Positions 50,101 through 62,082 of a stretch of DNA of 64,000 nucleotides are shown one piece after another. Within the stretch, counting starts at the first letter, position 1, and every line of letters starts with the position of its first letter. A program made the translations under genes and the position numbers. A model generated the notes under the pieces. That model saw nothing but the letters and a program-made list of their open reading frames with translations. It made no database searches and was not told the DNA's origin. Source of the stretch: Cardiocondyla obscurior (taxonomy: Eukaryota > Arthropoda > Insecta > Hymenoptera > Formicidae); contig NC_091888.1 of NCBI RefSeq assembly GCF_019399895.1, forward strand, positions 1,458,501 through 1,522,500. Reading direction: 5' to 3'.

Positions 50101-52241
50101 TCCGAAAGAGTCCGAATACATATATACACAGAGTGGCAATAAAATCGGGAATCCGACTCTTTCGGAACTCTATCCTTACATAGTCTTACAATTACATTGT
50201 TACAGAACTGGTAATGGTAATAATGGTTCCACGGTGCCAAAAGAAGCTGTTCCTTCATCAAGTAATGGAAATTATTCTACCTCGTCACCTTTGCCAGCTA
50301 ATACAACTATAGATCGTTCTAATAATTCTTCGCCGCAACAAAGGTATCACTCGCCTACACCAGAAACAGCCAGCTCCGACATGAATAAAATTATTTCGTC
50401 GGAATCTTCGAGTACGGGAATTATCTCAAAATGTAATACAGCCATGGAAAAGTTAGACAAAAATACAGATGCTGCTGGGAAAAATCAAAAAGATAGTAAT
50501 ATGGAAAATGTGGAGAATGTCTCAGCAACAACTTCTTCAACGATATCTAACGCTAGTACACCGGCACCACCTGTTGAACTTCATCCTAGAAAAAGAAAAA
50601 TGAAACCCAGCAAAGAAGCACAACAGGCTGCAGCTACAGCTGCCGCCAATGAAGCGGCTGAAACTACCAGCACGGGACCAGAAATTCATCCACACGATCA
50701 ACCAATTACTAATTGTTATCAACTATTTCTCAATATTAGAAAGCAGGTAAAGTATTTACACAGTACTGTCTCTTACAGAATAATAAAATTAATTCGTCAC
50801 TTTGAAAGTCATAAACAAATTGTTTCACATATTCTGTTTTTACTATTCTATATTTTGTTTTTTTAACAGTATGTATAAAAATTACAAAACTAAGTAAAAC
50901 ATGAACAAAGGTAAAGAAAAAAAGAAATAAAGTTGCACGTTAATTTTTTAAATATTTTTTATAGATCGAGAGAAGACGAAAAGGCTTATTTCCAGTTCAA
51001 CCAAAACCTCCTCAAGGTTTCAAGGATTATTTAATGAATCGCTGTACATATGTATTAGCTAGTAATGCAAAAGAACCGAATATTAACCCACCTGTTAATT
51101 TGCATGGATCTATGAAGGATTTGTATATTGAACAAGAAAAAGAACGATATCGTCTTAGGATGCAGCATGTAGTTGAAAAAGAAAAGTTAGTTCTATCAGT
51201 GGAACAAGAGATTCTTAGAGTTCATGGTAGAGCTGCCAGAGCACTTGCTAATCAATCCCTTCCTTTTTCCGTTTGTACGATTCTCAAAGATGAAGAAGTA
51301 TATAACGTCATTACTCCGGAACAAGAAGAAAAAGATAGAAATGCAAGGAGTAGATACAACGGTAGATTGTTTTTAAGTTGGCTTCAAGATGTGGATGATA
51401 AATGGGAAAAGATAAAGGTAAATATATTTTTGCAGTTTATTAATTAATTTTTTTTTTAGTTAAGCTTCCTAATAAAAATTTTTAATGTCCGTTGTAATTG
51501 ATATTTAATGAAAGTAAAAAATCAAGTATTTGTTTAAAATTTTTACAAATTTTTGATAGAAAATATCGAATTTATGTTTTTAATTAATTTTGATTTTGGT
51601 TTTTTCATATAAATATAAGTATAATGTTGAAGATTATAAAATACAATAAATAATTTATTAGAAAAATTAATATATGTATTGTTTCTTAAAAAATCTTTAA
51701 GTGAGAAAACTTGGCAGCATTAAAAAAAAATCTTTTATGACTAAAATAAATTATGTTGAATATAACGGGCAGCTAACTTAAAAGTCTTATAAATATGATT
51801 TTTCGATTTTTATGAACTTGTAATAAGTTATATTGCATTTAATAGATTTTATTTAAAATATGGTAAATATTTTCAAAGATTATCGATCTGTATGAATTGG
51901 GTAAAATCTTGATAAATGTAGTCAACGTTATCATATCAATTGTATCCGATATGGAAACCTTATGAGCTACAGAATTTAAAATAGCGTAATATATTTATAT
52001 TTATAAAATATTTAAATTTTTAATAACTTAATTAATTTTTATATCTAATTATTAATTTCAGGAAGGTATGTTGTTGAGACATCATAATGAAGCAGAGTCA
52101 TTACATGCCGTTCAACGAATGCATTGGGAGTGGAAATTGAAAGAAGTAGGACTCTGTGAATCGAAAACGACACCTCAGATAGAAGACCTTCATATTCCTA
52201 TGGTGCATGTTTCAGATGATTTCGATTTATTACCAGCTTAG
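44139..52241 (+). CDS. ANKRD12: ANKRD11/12-type chromatin regulator
   Basis: Nine coding exons: 44139-44265, 46282-46485, 47768-48022, 48148-48284, 48841-49335, 49499-50007, 50206-50746, 50965-51417, 52062-52241, giving about 966 residues. The C-terminal part (about 740-940) is very close to the end domain of vertebrate ANKRD11 and ANKRD12, nuclear co-regulators that bind histone deacetylases and p160 coactivators. Signature stretches include FPVQPKPPQGFKDYLMNRC, RYRLRMQHVVEKEKLVLSVE and RFLSWLQDVDDKWEK-like RLFLSWLQDVDDKWEK. The middle is low-complexity Ser/Thr/Asn with basic patches (RRKKRK). Only one ankyrin-like repeat is visible (NGESPIQTAINRK to NGYDINA, about 76-105), whereas the vertebrate proteins have several and are more than twice as long. 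The start is the first ATG giving a compact N-terminus; later Met codons at 7 and 22 are possible. Large introns could hide alternative exons. Confidence 0.82.
46700..47760. other. GC-richer island within ANKRD12-like intron 2
   Basis: Part of this intron (46.86-47.3 kb) has CpG content and a G-run (GGGGGGCGGGGCGGGGGG, 47153-47170) unlike the AT-rich intron around it. It resembles the promoter islands of this window. It could hold an alternative first exon for the downstream exons, an antisense promoter, or an inserted element. No ankyrin-repeat exon was found here. Confidence 0.35.
48319..48480. mobile_element. MITE-like foldback element, 162 bp
   Basis: Perfect 24-bp terminal inverted repeats at 48319-48342 (starting AGGCTACGTTCC) and 48457-48480 (ending GGAACGTAGCCT) enclose a second inverted repeat, 48352-48366 with 48402-48416 (ATTTTACTCGATGTC and complement). 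A triplicated decamer CTCGCTGTTT lies at 48421-48450. There is no open frame. This is the structure of a non-autonomous DNA transposon. It sits in intron 4 of the ANKRD12-like gene. A target-site duplication is not clear. Confidence 0.75.
50097..50170. mobile_element. Short foldback element
   Basis: 19-bp arms, GAGTTCCGAAAGAGTCCGA (50097-50115) and its complement with one mismatch (50152-50170), flank about 36 bp. It lies in the 198-bp intron between exons 6 and 7 of the ANKRD12-like gene and ends about 35 bp before the acceptor, so it occupies much of the intron. Probably a very small MITE. Confidence 0.6.
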
Positions 52242-53663
52242 TGTACAATATATGTTTCCTTCTTGGTACACAATTTTTCTGATGTCTTCTAATTAAATAA
52301 CGAAGACGATAGCTTTAATCTGTGATCTCTATTAATACATGCACTTTTATTATTACAATGCAAGTTCATATCGTAAACGATTGTTACAAAGACACAACAA
52401 ACTGCAGAAATTTTTTAAATGTTTATTATACTGTAATTCGTAATTTAGAAGAATTTCAAAAATAAAAGTATCGACTGTTACTTAAATGGAATCACATTGC
52501 GTTATATCAAAATTTTAATTATCAACAGAAAAAAAGATTTTAAGACTAAATTTGAAATATGATTAAAAGTTTTATAAAACAGTGGTAATTTTACAGCAGA
52601 AAAGTAGCACGACGTGCCGTGATAATAAATAAATTTTTTCAACAATCTGATTACATAAAACAAAATTTTGGGATCGAGTTTTATTTAATTAAATGTGATT
52701 TTTTTTTCAGAATTTTCAACAATATAAGAGATTAGATTACTATAAAAACATAGGAGTAAAAACCTTTTTCATTTTATGTGTACAATTGAAATAAATCAAA
52801 GTAAAATCGATTTATTAAAAAAAAAAAAAAACCAAAATATATCCATGTGTGCCTTGAATTTTTATTGCAATAGTTTGGAAATATTGATAAATTCATAAAT
52901 GATTCTGTATCTATAGCTAGGACAAAATAACTTAAAAGCATATGGCATTATGAAATGACAGTAAATATTACTTTAGTATTGCAAAATAAAGCGTAATTAC
53001 ATGTAATTAAGTATATATTAGATATCGACAATATTTCTCATCGTAATTTAACTAAAGCACAACTATCTAAGTAACGTTGTCACAGTGGGTATAATATTGT
53101 ACTAGTTTCTTAGGATCTATGTTAGAATAAATCTAATAAAATTCATTTGATGAAATTTGATACTAAGCTAATAATTTTACTCTCTAATTTATTTTACATA
53201 TTTAGGAAATTATTTAAAAAATTTAAAGAATTTTTTATTTAGTAAACCAGTATATTCCACTTTATTTTAAATTAAAAAATGAAAAAAAGAAGTAAATAAA
53301 AATAATATACGCAATATCTAAGATGCGTTCGAAGAGATGCTATTCATGCAATTTAGCACTTCTTTTTCTTCTAATTCTATACATTAGAAGAAGAAAATAG
53401 TGCTAAATTGCACGAATAACGTCTCTTCGAATGCACCCTTATAAAACTTTAGATTTTTAGAAAATTTTTTTAGAATTTTAGAAAAGCAGAGCTCTCACTG
53501 GATATTGTGAGTCGCGCGTCACGTAAACCGTGTTGGTGTTGATGGTGTTGGGTGGTGTGCAGGAACCTTTAGAGTTACAATAGTTCCATAAATTGGTGAC
53601 ACAAATTGATGACAGTGATACAATTTTTTAATCACTATTTTTAATTGTTATTTAATATTTAAC
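52242..53663. other. Intergenic, AT-rich, with foldback
   Basis: 3' flank of the ANKRD12-like gene and 5' flank of TMEM70. AT-rich, with a foldback element at 53321-53438 and a GC-richer patch at 53.49-53.56 kb that is probably the TMEM70 promoter. No further gene is seen. Confidence 0.5.
53321..53438. mobile_element. MITE-like foldback element, about 118 bp
   Basis: Arms of about 40 bp: 53321-53360 (with GCGTTCGAAGAGATGC and GCAATTTAGCACT) and 53399-53438 (complement, with AGTGCTAAATTGC and CTCTTCGAATGCACC). About five mismatches separate the arms, and a short central TTCTTCTAAT...ATTAGAAGAA palindrome sits between them. There is no coding potential. It is most likely a non-autonomous DNA transposon remnant. 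Confidence 0.65.
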
Positions 53664-54536
53664 ATGACGCTTTTACTACGAGCCTGTACATTTCAGAAGA
53701 GATTTTTCTTTAAGGATTTCAATAATTTGAAATGCATTATACGCAATGGTTGTATTTTTGAGGTTAGAATAAATTTTTATTTTGCTACATTGTTGTAGCA
53801 GTTAATTTTACAATTAATATACAATTTATAGTATTAATATAAGTTAACAGAAATTTAATTTTTTTAGGAATATTCAGCAACACGTAATGTAAAGTTCTTA
53901 CATAACGCAAGTTCTTTTTCTCAAGATTATCAAACAGAAAGAATTGAAATCTATTACGGACCTTTAACTAAAAAAATTAGAACTCTTAAGCTTTTTTCAT
54001 TATTAACTTCCTGTACTAGTTTCATAATACAACCATTTATTTACATGAAAGCAATGGACGACGATAATATAGGAGTTTTCTTAGGCCTATTTGCCTGTAT
54101 TGGATTTTTTGCTGTAATGACTCCTTTATTAATACATTTAGTAACAAAGAAATATGTAACGCATTTGTATTATGACACAAAAAAAGATATGTATATTGCA
54201 AATACATACAATTTCTTTGCTCGAACAAAAATGGTACTTATAAATTTTATATTATATATAATATTTTTCTATAATGTAACTTTATATTTCAAATAATATA
54301 TTTATATATTTCAGCTACCATTTACACCCAATGATGTAAAAGTACCTGATGTAACAGGTATGTTTACAAACTGTGTTATAAAAAATATCCCTTTGTTTTT
54401 TGAACAAAAATTTTTCTCTGACTCTAGTCATTATATTCGCATAATGGGATATGACAAACCAATAGATTTTAAACTAAATAATAGTTCTAATCAAACAGTG
54501 TATAATAGCTATATAGAGAATAAAAATAAACAGTAA
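53664..54536 (+). CDS. TMEM70: TMEM70 homologue, mitochondrial
   Basis: Probable orthologue of TMEM70, an inner-membrane protein that promotes assembly of the ATP synthase c-ring and complex I. Three coding exons, 53664-53762, 53868-54233 and 54315-54536, give 228 residues. The N-terminus is rich in Arg, Lys and Phe with few acidic residues, as expected of a mitochondrial targeting peptide. The family signature IYYGPLTKKIRTLKLFSLLTS precedes two hydrophobic helices (about 98-118 and 124-146), then PLLIHLVTKKYVTHLYYD. The C-terminal PFTPNDVKVPDV stretch also fits the family. The start is the first ATG after the CpG patch. Confidence 0.85.
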
Positions 54537-54953
54537 TTATAAGATATCATTAAAACCTACCTAATTTGTTCTTTAAACTGGTAATTGTTTGATTTAGTGT
54601 CTTTATCATGAATATCGTGAATAAAGAGATATTTATGTTTTTAAATAATTTCAAGACATACTAATTTTAATTTTTATTTTTTATATTTTGTCTTAAATAC
54701 AAATTTGCAGTTAATATCGATATATTATTTAGTTGTACTGCTTCAATACATATCTGAAAAAAAACATTTTTTAATATCTAATAAAATATTAATAGCGTAT
54801 TAAAAATTATTTAAAATTTTGCTCTATAGTATATATAAAACAATAAAAAAATATTTAATTAAAATATTAGGCAATGCATTTGTAGAACAAAATTAATGAT
54901 TTTCTTAAGAACCTATTAAAAATATTGTAGAAATATATTAGAATATAACATAC

Positions 54954-55907
54954 TCAAACATCATATTCGGCTCCGGATAAATTTTCTTCGGTAATCCACC
55001 AAATTAAACTTGTACAAGTCTTCCGTTCTAGATATATATATTTTATTAGCAAACTTTGGAATATACCAAGAGCTATCCCTACCAAAATATCACTAATATG
55101 ATGTTTTCTCATTAACAGTTTACACATGCATACTGAAAAAACCCATGCTAATAAGAATGGTGTATATATCAAAGATATAGGCCACAGATAAAGAAAAAAA
55201 TATGAAATATATGTTATGCGACTTGCATGGCCAGATGGGAATGAATCTTTTTCAGGAGTTAAACTGCCATTGATTGTAGGTCGTCTCCTTCTTGTAAATG
55301 CTTTTAATACAGCAACAAGAATAATATCAAGTATTAAACCTGAAAAAAATTTTGTCCTTTAACATAATTTCTAAATGCACCATGTCATTAGTTATATCTT
55401 AAGTATACCTATTAGAAGATTAACTTGCATCTGATACAAATTTGAGTAGTTCAGAACCCAGATCAACATAAGATTAGTTCCTAGCCATCCTATGCCATTA
55501 CATGATATCTATAAAAAATAGTAATAAGTAAAAGAAAAAACTAAATATATAAAAATTTATATTATGCTTTTTTAATTAACAAAGTATATCTTACATCGAA
55601 AGCTTTGTGATAAGTCTTCAATTGTTTAAAAAAATTAATTTGTTCTGCCCAGGAAACAAATGCATGTGTCAAATAAGCATCAACTGCTAAGAATTTCCTT
55701 AAAGTTGATGGGATTTCTCTTTTTTCCTCCTGAAATATAAAATAATCTTTTTTATCGCAAACTTAAAAATATGGATAAATTAAAAAATTAATTAATTAAC
55801 TAAAAATATGTACAAATACAGTACGTTGATCTATACAATATAATTAAATAACGAATAAAATAAACATAAGAATGATAGGTTATAAATGATTGACGTACCA
55901 TTATCAT
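54954..55907 (-). CDS. PLPP6: PAP2-type polyisoprenoid/phospholipid phosphatase 6
   Basis: Probable orthologue of PLPP6 (PPAPDC2), an ER and nuclear-envelope enzyme that dephosphorylates presqualene diphosphate and isoprenoid diphosphates. Four coding exons, 55907-55899 (encoding only MIM), 55729-55595, 55508-55409 and 55339-54954, give 209 residues. The PAP2 signature motifs are visible: C1 KAFTRRRRP (94-102), C2 PSGH (116-119), and C3 with catalytic His161 and Asp165 (CKLLMRKHHISD). The C3 motif normally begins Ser-Arg; here it reads Cys-Lys (154-155). Several hydrophobic helices flank the motifs. The short first exon was chosen because ATG and donor gtacgt fit; an alternative upstream start cannot be excluded. 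Confidence 0.88.
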
Positions 55908-56488
55908 ATATTACTTTGCAACTAAAATTGGTAGATAAACGTCCAAATGCTGTATAAGTCGCAGAATTTTACGTACACATTCTTACTTATCACATACATT
56001 CTTACTTATCACTGCATCTTATCACATATGCTGATATGCAATAAATTCTCCGATTGAACTTGAGTCGAGGTGTTCTACTGAAAGTGAAGTGGAACTCAAG
56101 TTTAGTCAGACGAATTGTGGCTTACAAAAAATATTTAGTTTCAAGCCAGAAGTCGACCATTCACAGTCAACTGTTTTCCACTGCAATTAGTCCATTTTCT
56201 AATCAAACGTAAGATAAAAAATTTTTTATTTATCACATATTTATTTAAAAGTATGTAAAATAGAAGATTTAAAAACCTGATGTAGTTACACATTTCAATT
56301 TTTCAAATATATTTTGAACGAATACTTCCATAATAATAAATTTAAATTATCTTAAAAATTTTGAACATATAAAAATACAATATATAAAATAATTAATACC
56401 TATAAAATTATAAATACATTTTTTAAAACAATAAAAATACAAGAATAGTCATATATATTAGTTTATAATTTAATTTAATTAATTAAAA

Positions 56489-59400
56489 CTATAGAAATTT
56501 CCCCATGGGTACATTTCGACGAACAGCGTTATTGCAACCTTCTTTATATTTATACCAACATCCATATTTCGTTAAAATGTTCTGCATCAGAGAGTGCATT
56601 TTCTGTGATTTCGGAGATATACGATTCACCACATTATCCTGATTTTCAGTATTTTCATGTCTATTTTTGATGATATTTCCGAAAAAGTCTTTATATACCT
56701 GAAATCACGGAGTATTATTAGATTAATATTAAAAAGTAAAATTTATAAAACTTACTATTTCTTTTAAAGGTAATTCTTTTGCAGATTGCTTTGTAATATT
56801 TGAAGGATTAGATTTATTTTGAGCATTTTTTATAATTTCCGGCTTTCCTGGATTTGCCATGTTTTCCGAGCTAACTCTACTAAGTCCTGTTAAAATACTT
56901 GCACGTTTTAAACGTTCGACTTCCAACTCCTGTGCAATTATTTGCTGTATTGCATATGCCAGATTTCGATGTACATTGCAATCAGGAAAAATGCCAATTT
57001 CCAAAATATTACTACAAAAAAGTTAAATTAATGTTCCAAACATACGTTATAAATGCGTTGCCATTAGAAATCATTACACATACGGATCTAAATTATAAAT
57101 GTATCCTCCTTGAAGATTTTTCTCTTGCACAAACGATAAACCAAATTCAATCATTACATTCACTATTCTGGTAAGATCAGCTTTTTCTTTTGGCGAATAC
57201 AAATGACAAGGAACTGTGCGTAATTTGGGCGCTAAAATATCCGGCAAAAAAGCGGCGACATCCGTAGTTAAAGTTAAAACATCACGTCCGCATACCTTTC
57301 GTACTTCTGTCAAAATACCAAAATTTTTTGCTAATTTTTGAATTATCTAAAAAATAATAATAAAAAAATATGTTAATAAAACTTGTCAGAATATAACGCA
57401 CAGAATTAAATGTATAAAATAATTTATATTTTTATGTCCGAAAAATATGCAACTTTAAAAAAAATTATGTACCCATAAAATTCAAAATTTTTCTTAACAA
57501 TACTTACTTCATTAAAAACAGAGGGATATGACAATTTAATTTTTTGTGCTCGTGCAAGATGTAAGTGCCACGCGATAAATCCATGATTTGTGTAAGACAT
57601 AAGAGACCAAACCTGCTTATGTGTAACAAATGACGTTATCAAATCATAAAATTGAAACCATTCTAAAGAAACAGGTACATTATCGAGTCTCTGATCGCAA
57701 ACTTCAGGATAATTATGAAATATTCCTTGTGCCAATTTTTCCATGTCACCTATATAAATATACAAAACAATATCTGTTTAATTTTTTATACAAAACATTA
57801 TAATTATAGCATTTAATTAATTAGTTATTTAAAATTACCATTTTGCACAGTTTTAAAAATATTTTGAATTCTTTCAGGTATAGTAAGAACTCCTTTTTTG
57901 TTCATAGGAATCGTTAATATACTTTTCCATGAGTCAAACAAATTTTTCCGAGTATCTTTTAAGCCTAAAGATAAATTATCTTTTAAATCAGTGCTACCCA
58001 TATACTGTAATGCTCCTATACAAGCTCGAACGTCACATCCAGATCTTTCTGCCAATTTTACAAGATCTCCGAAGTCTATATTTAACTTCTCGTTTTTTGC
58101 TAAATCCATTAAACGTTCTGCTAATCTTAAAGGACTTACTTCTGGCACTGAAATTATTACAGCAGCAGCTCTTAGTGTTCTAAAAATATATAATTAAAAA
58201 TTTTAATTAATATTACATTTTTTATTCAACTTTTTATTATATTGTTTGTGTATATAATTAAAATTATCTTACCTTAATGACGGAATATATGGTTCATTAC
58301 AAATACATACTATAGGACGCATACAGCCGACAGACGTTTTTTCTGATTGTTTCTTTCCTTTTTTATTTTTCGGCACTAGTTTGCCTTGAATAAATTGCAA
58401 TAGAAGCTCAATGGATGCAGTCGGCGCGCCATCAATTTCGTCAAAAATTAAACAGTTTGGACGAGGATCAGCTCCTATCACAGCTTTCATTTCCGTTGAA
58501 GCAAGAAGAATCTGTCTAAATAAAAATATAATTTTTTAATATGCCAATAATATTATATAAATTTTGTATATTACCTAAATGCTTCTGGAGTTCTTTCATC
58601 ACTCGCATTAATTTCAACAACATTATAACCAGCATGTCTAGCTACAATATGGGCCAGAGTTGTTTTTCCCAATCCAGGCGGACCACTAAGTAAAGCTATT
58701 CTTTTTATTGGATAACCTTTGCTATCTACTTCCTCAATATCCGTTTCATCAATTTTTTTTTTTCCGAACAAAGGCAATGTTTTTTTTGGTTTGTAATTTC
58801 GATGAAATACTACTTTATCCCAAAGTTTTAACCAATGTAAAAATTGTCTGTTAACAGTTTCATCAGACAATAATTCCATATATGATCGAGGTCGATACTT
58901 ATCGACCCATAATTCATTATTAGTCATATTTGTATTACAGAGATTAGATGACAACTGTTTCGGTAACGTCTGTTTTTTTGTTATCTATAATATGGAGATA
59001 AGTAAGAATTAAGCATAAAAATGTAATATATAAAATAAATAGGTACATACAATTTTTTCAGCTTGAGCTTTCAATTGCATGTAAGGTATAGAAAATAGAT
59101 TAACAATTGACTTTGCAGATTGCTTGATATTGTTCTGTGTATTTCTAACTTTGATGTACAACCGTTGAGAATCATATGATCTTGTAACAGCCACAAAATT
59201 CCATGGTGGAACCCGTAAAGAAATAGAATTTTTCTTACTGTAATAAAAACAAACGTTTAGTGTAATAAATTTGTGACTTATACAAATTGTATTTTAGAAT
59301 TAGTAATTTTCTTACTTATCAGAATTTATTTTTGCAGATGTACCTCCATCATGTTCATGCAGTAATTGTCTGGCATCCAATATTTTTTTAATGACATCCT

Positions 59401-60115
59401 CAGGTTGATCCCATCTGAGTTTTTTTTCTTTTGGTCCTTTCTCAACATTAATATCATCTAAAATAAAAATCATGTTGTTAGCATCTCAGATATAATAGTA
59501 ACATTATAGCCAGTTATCAATTAATTACCTAAGACATCAGTGTCTAAAAAATCTGAGATGTCACCAAACAATTCTTCATAACTTTGCTTCTTACTATTAC
59601 CAGGTATATTATTACCAAAAGATTCTTTGTAATTGCGCTTTTTACTAGTGCTAGGTACACTATTGCTATATAAATCTTCATAATTGCATTTCTTATTATG
59701 GCTAGCTGTATTGCTAACTTTATCAGTATTGACAAGTATGGGAAGTTCAACATTTGCTCCATGCTCACTTTCATTTTTTGTCCAAGACGTTTTGTTGTTT
59801 CCAGAGCCAGCCTGTGACAGTGATCTTGTCTCAACCAACTCATCTTAAAAACGAATTAAACGAATTATAAAAAAATGATTACAATTAATTATTACTTACT
59901 CAACGTAATATAAAGTGCAGGAAAAAACATTTGAATGAAATTTTAAGTATTGATGCGTCTCAATTTATTTTATTTTATTTTTTGTTTTGTTTTAACCATG
60001 ATTGAGAATTTTACAAATTATCATTTTGTTCACCTTCCAATTCTTTTAAACATTCGTAGTCGGCCTGGTGAATTAAGTCAAATTCCTCGTCCGGATCTGG
60101 ATATTCGTCAGCCAT
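56489..60115 (-). CDS. CHTF18: Chromosome transmission fidelity protein 18 (alternative RFC large subunit)
   Basis: Large subunit of the CTF18-RFC clamp loader, which loads PCNA on the leading strand and supports sister-chromatid cohesion. Eleven coding exons: 60115-60034, 59843-59529, 59457-59316, 59237-59051, 58984-58575, 58515-58273, 58179-57839, 57749-57508, 57346-57084, 57011-56756, 56698-56489, giving about 896 residues (human about 975). Visible: LWVDKYRPRSYMELLSD, the start of the RFC box region; Walker A GPPGLGKTT (343-351); NASDERT; Walker B LIFDEIDGAP; sensor 1 VCICNEPYIPSLR; and a C-terminus WYKYKEGCNNAVRRNVPMG, typical of CTF18. The start in exon 1 (MADEYPDPDEEFD) was preferred over later Met codons because it is acidic, as in the family, and splices in frame. 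No missing residues were noticed. Confidence 0.93.
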
Positions 60116-62082
60116 CGCGTATTCACACAATATAAAAATTAATTAAACAATCGAAACAGCACTTCGTGACCCTTTGGTTATGTATGTAGTACCTATCTTT
60201 TCATATTTCTTCCCGCCTGTTCCCACATTTATTACGAAGTAAAGCATGATGGAGATGCTCGCACATGCGTAAAGACCATCACATATAAAGGCCTATCGTA
60301 TTCCTTATGTTGGATGCACACCAGCGCGATTTACATCACGAGCGACTCGCGATATCCAATGAGAGTTTTGCTTTCTTGTAGAAAGTAACGTTTCATTGGA
60401 TATCGCGTGTCGCTTGCGACTTAAATCGCAGCCTAGATGTTTAATGAAGCTTCCAACGGGCACGTCAAAATTTGAAACGTGAAAATGCACGCAGAGTATA
60501 AATTACATCCCACATTATTATTAATTATAAACGATTAACCAATTGTTATTTTCTGTTTTTTATTTAATATTATTCATTGCTTTACATATTTGAAAACATA
60601 TAAACAAATTAGGTTTTAAACTAGTAAAGGAAACAAAAGATACTAAAAAAAATTAATTTTTATAAGATATAAAAAAAAAAAAGAAAAATTGAAATGTAAA
60701 AAAACACCTCAGATGCCCGCTGAAAGGTTAATGACATATGGAAATTGTAAAAAAAAAAAAACCTTTATTTTATCTTTTTTTTTTTTTTAATAAAAATATG
60801 AAAATGTTATATATAAGACATTTAATTAATGTAGCTGGTTATTTATAAATTCTATTACAACTTATGGAAGACGAGAATATTCGATACTTGCAACGAGGTG
60901 AAATAAAACAAATGATTTGGAGTAAAATAATAATGGTTTTATTGCACATATTAAAAGGTTTGAATTGCACAATATTATCAAGTTTTAATTTCTTTTAAAC
61001 ATGTTGCAAATATTACATGTATCAAAGATAGAATGTACGACGAGATATGTTAAATATGTGTGAATGTACTAGCTAGTTCTTTTATTTTCATACTTTACAT
61101 GCATTAAAAAATATAAGTTATCTTATAATAAGTGCACAAAAGGTTTGAAGTCTTGTTCAATTCGAAGCACACATGAGCAAAAATAAGCAAGTTCTTTGAT
61201 TGTTTCGATATTGACTATGCAAATACACGAAATATATTTATCAAGACTTTTCAGATCAAAGTTTAACTACTACTAACAATAGTAAGCTAAATATTTTAGT
61301 GTAAATTGCGCTAAAATATATTGCAAGTGGTTCTCTGTTGTGGCTCAATTCACAGAAAAAGATTATGAATATAATATCATTACTTATTTTAAAAGTTGGA
61401 CGGTTCAATGACTAAAAACAGCTGCATATATTGCTGCCTATCAATTCTATAGTAATTCTGCCAATCTGAATATTTTACTACAAATGTAAATATAATATTA
61501 GAGCCATAAACCGATATAAATTAACATTTAAAAAAAGTTTAAATAGTCTACAGTACATATTTATATTAATAATAAAAATGAGTAAAAATTAGAAATTTGT
61601 TAAAATTGGATTGGCACAAATCAAGTTATATATAAGGAAGTATAAAGCTTTTTTTTCATAAATTATACACTAATATTGCAATATTTGAATATGCTTTCTG
61701 TCATTAAAAACCTTGCATGTAAATTTAAAAGAAACAAAATATTTTTATAAAAACCATGCAAGAATTATAACAAATACTATAACAAATTGTGTGCAGTAAT
61801 ATTGTCCTGTAGACGTTAAAAAATTATATAGATGTATGGTCTTTTAATAATTACACAGAACTATATAATTACTAAAATACCATACATCTTTTGCTATAAA
61901 GATTTAACTCGATCGATCTAGAATTGAAGATATATTTTTTGCAGTTCTATCCGACCAGAGATTTGTCCCTCAAGATCTATAACGTCGAAATCAAGTTTGG
62001 TATATCTGTTGGAATTGCATTGGTAGTATTGTAAAGACATTTTGATATTAAAATGCAATGCCTGGGTACTAATAGAGTTCAC
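60116..62082. other. Intergenic: CHTF18 promoter and LITAF 3' UTR
   Basis: Contains the CHTF18 promoter (60.12-60.3 kb), a foldback element (60325-60429), then about 1.6 kb of AT-rich sequence, likely the LITAF-like gene's 3' UTR and flank (minus strand). No other coding signal is seen. Confidence 0.45.
60325..60429. mobile_element. MITE-like foldback element, about 105 bp
   Basis: Arms 60325-60361 and 60393-60429 are complementary with a few mismatches. They share GCGATTTA at the outer end and CGCGATATCCAATGA at the inner end, separated by a spacer of about 31 bp that itself contains a small CTTTC...GAAAG palindrome. There is no open frame. It lies just upstream of CHTF18 and carries a CCAAT sequence in each arm, so it could affect that promoter. 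Confidence 0.65.
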
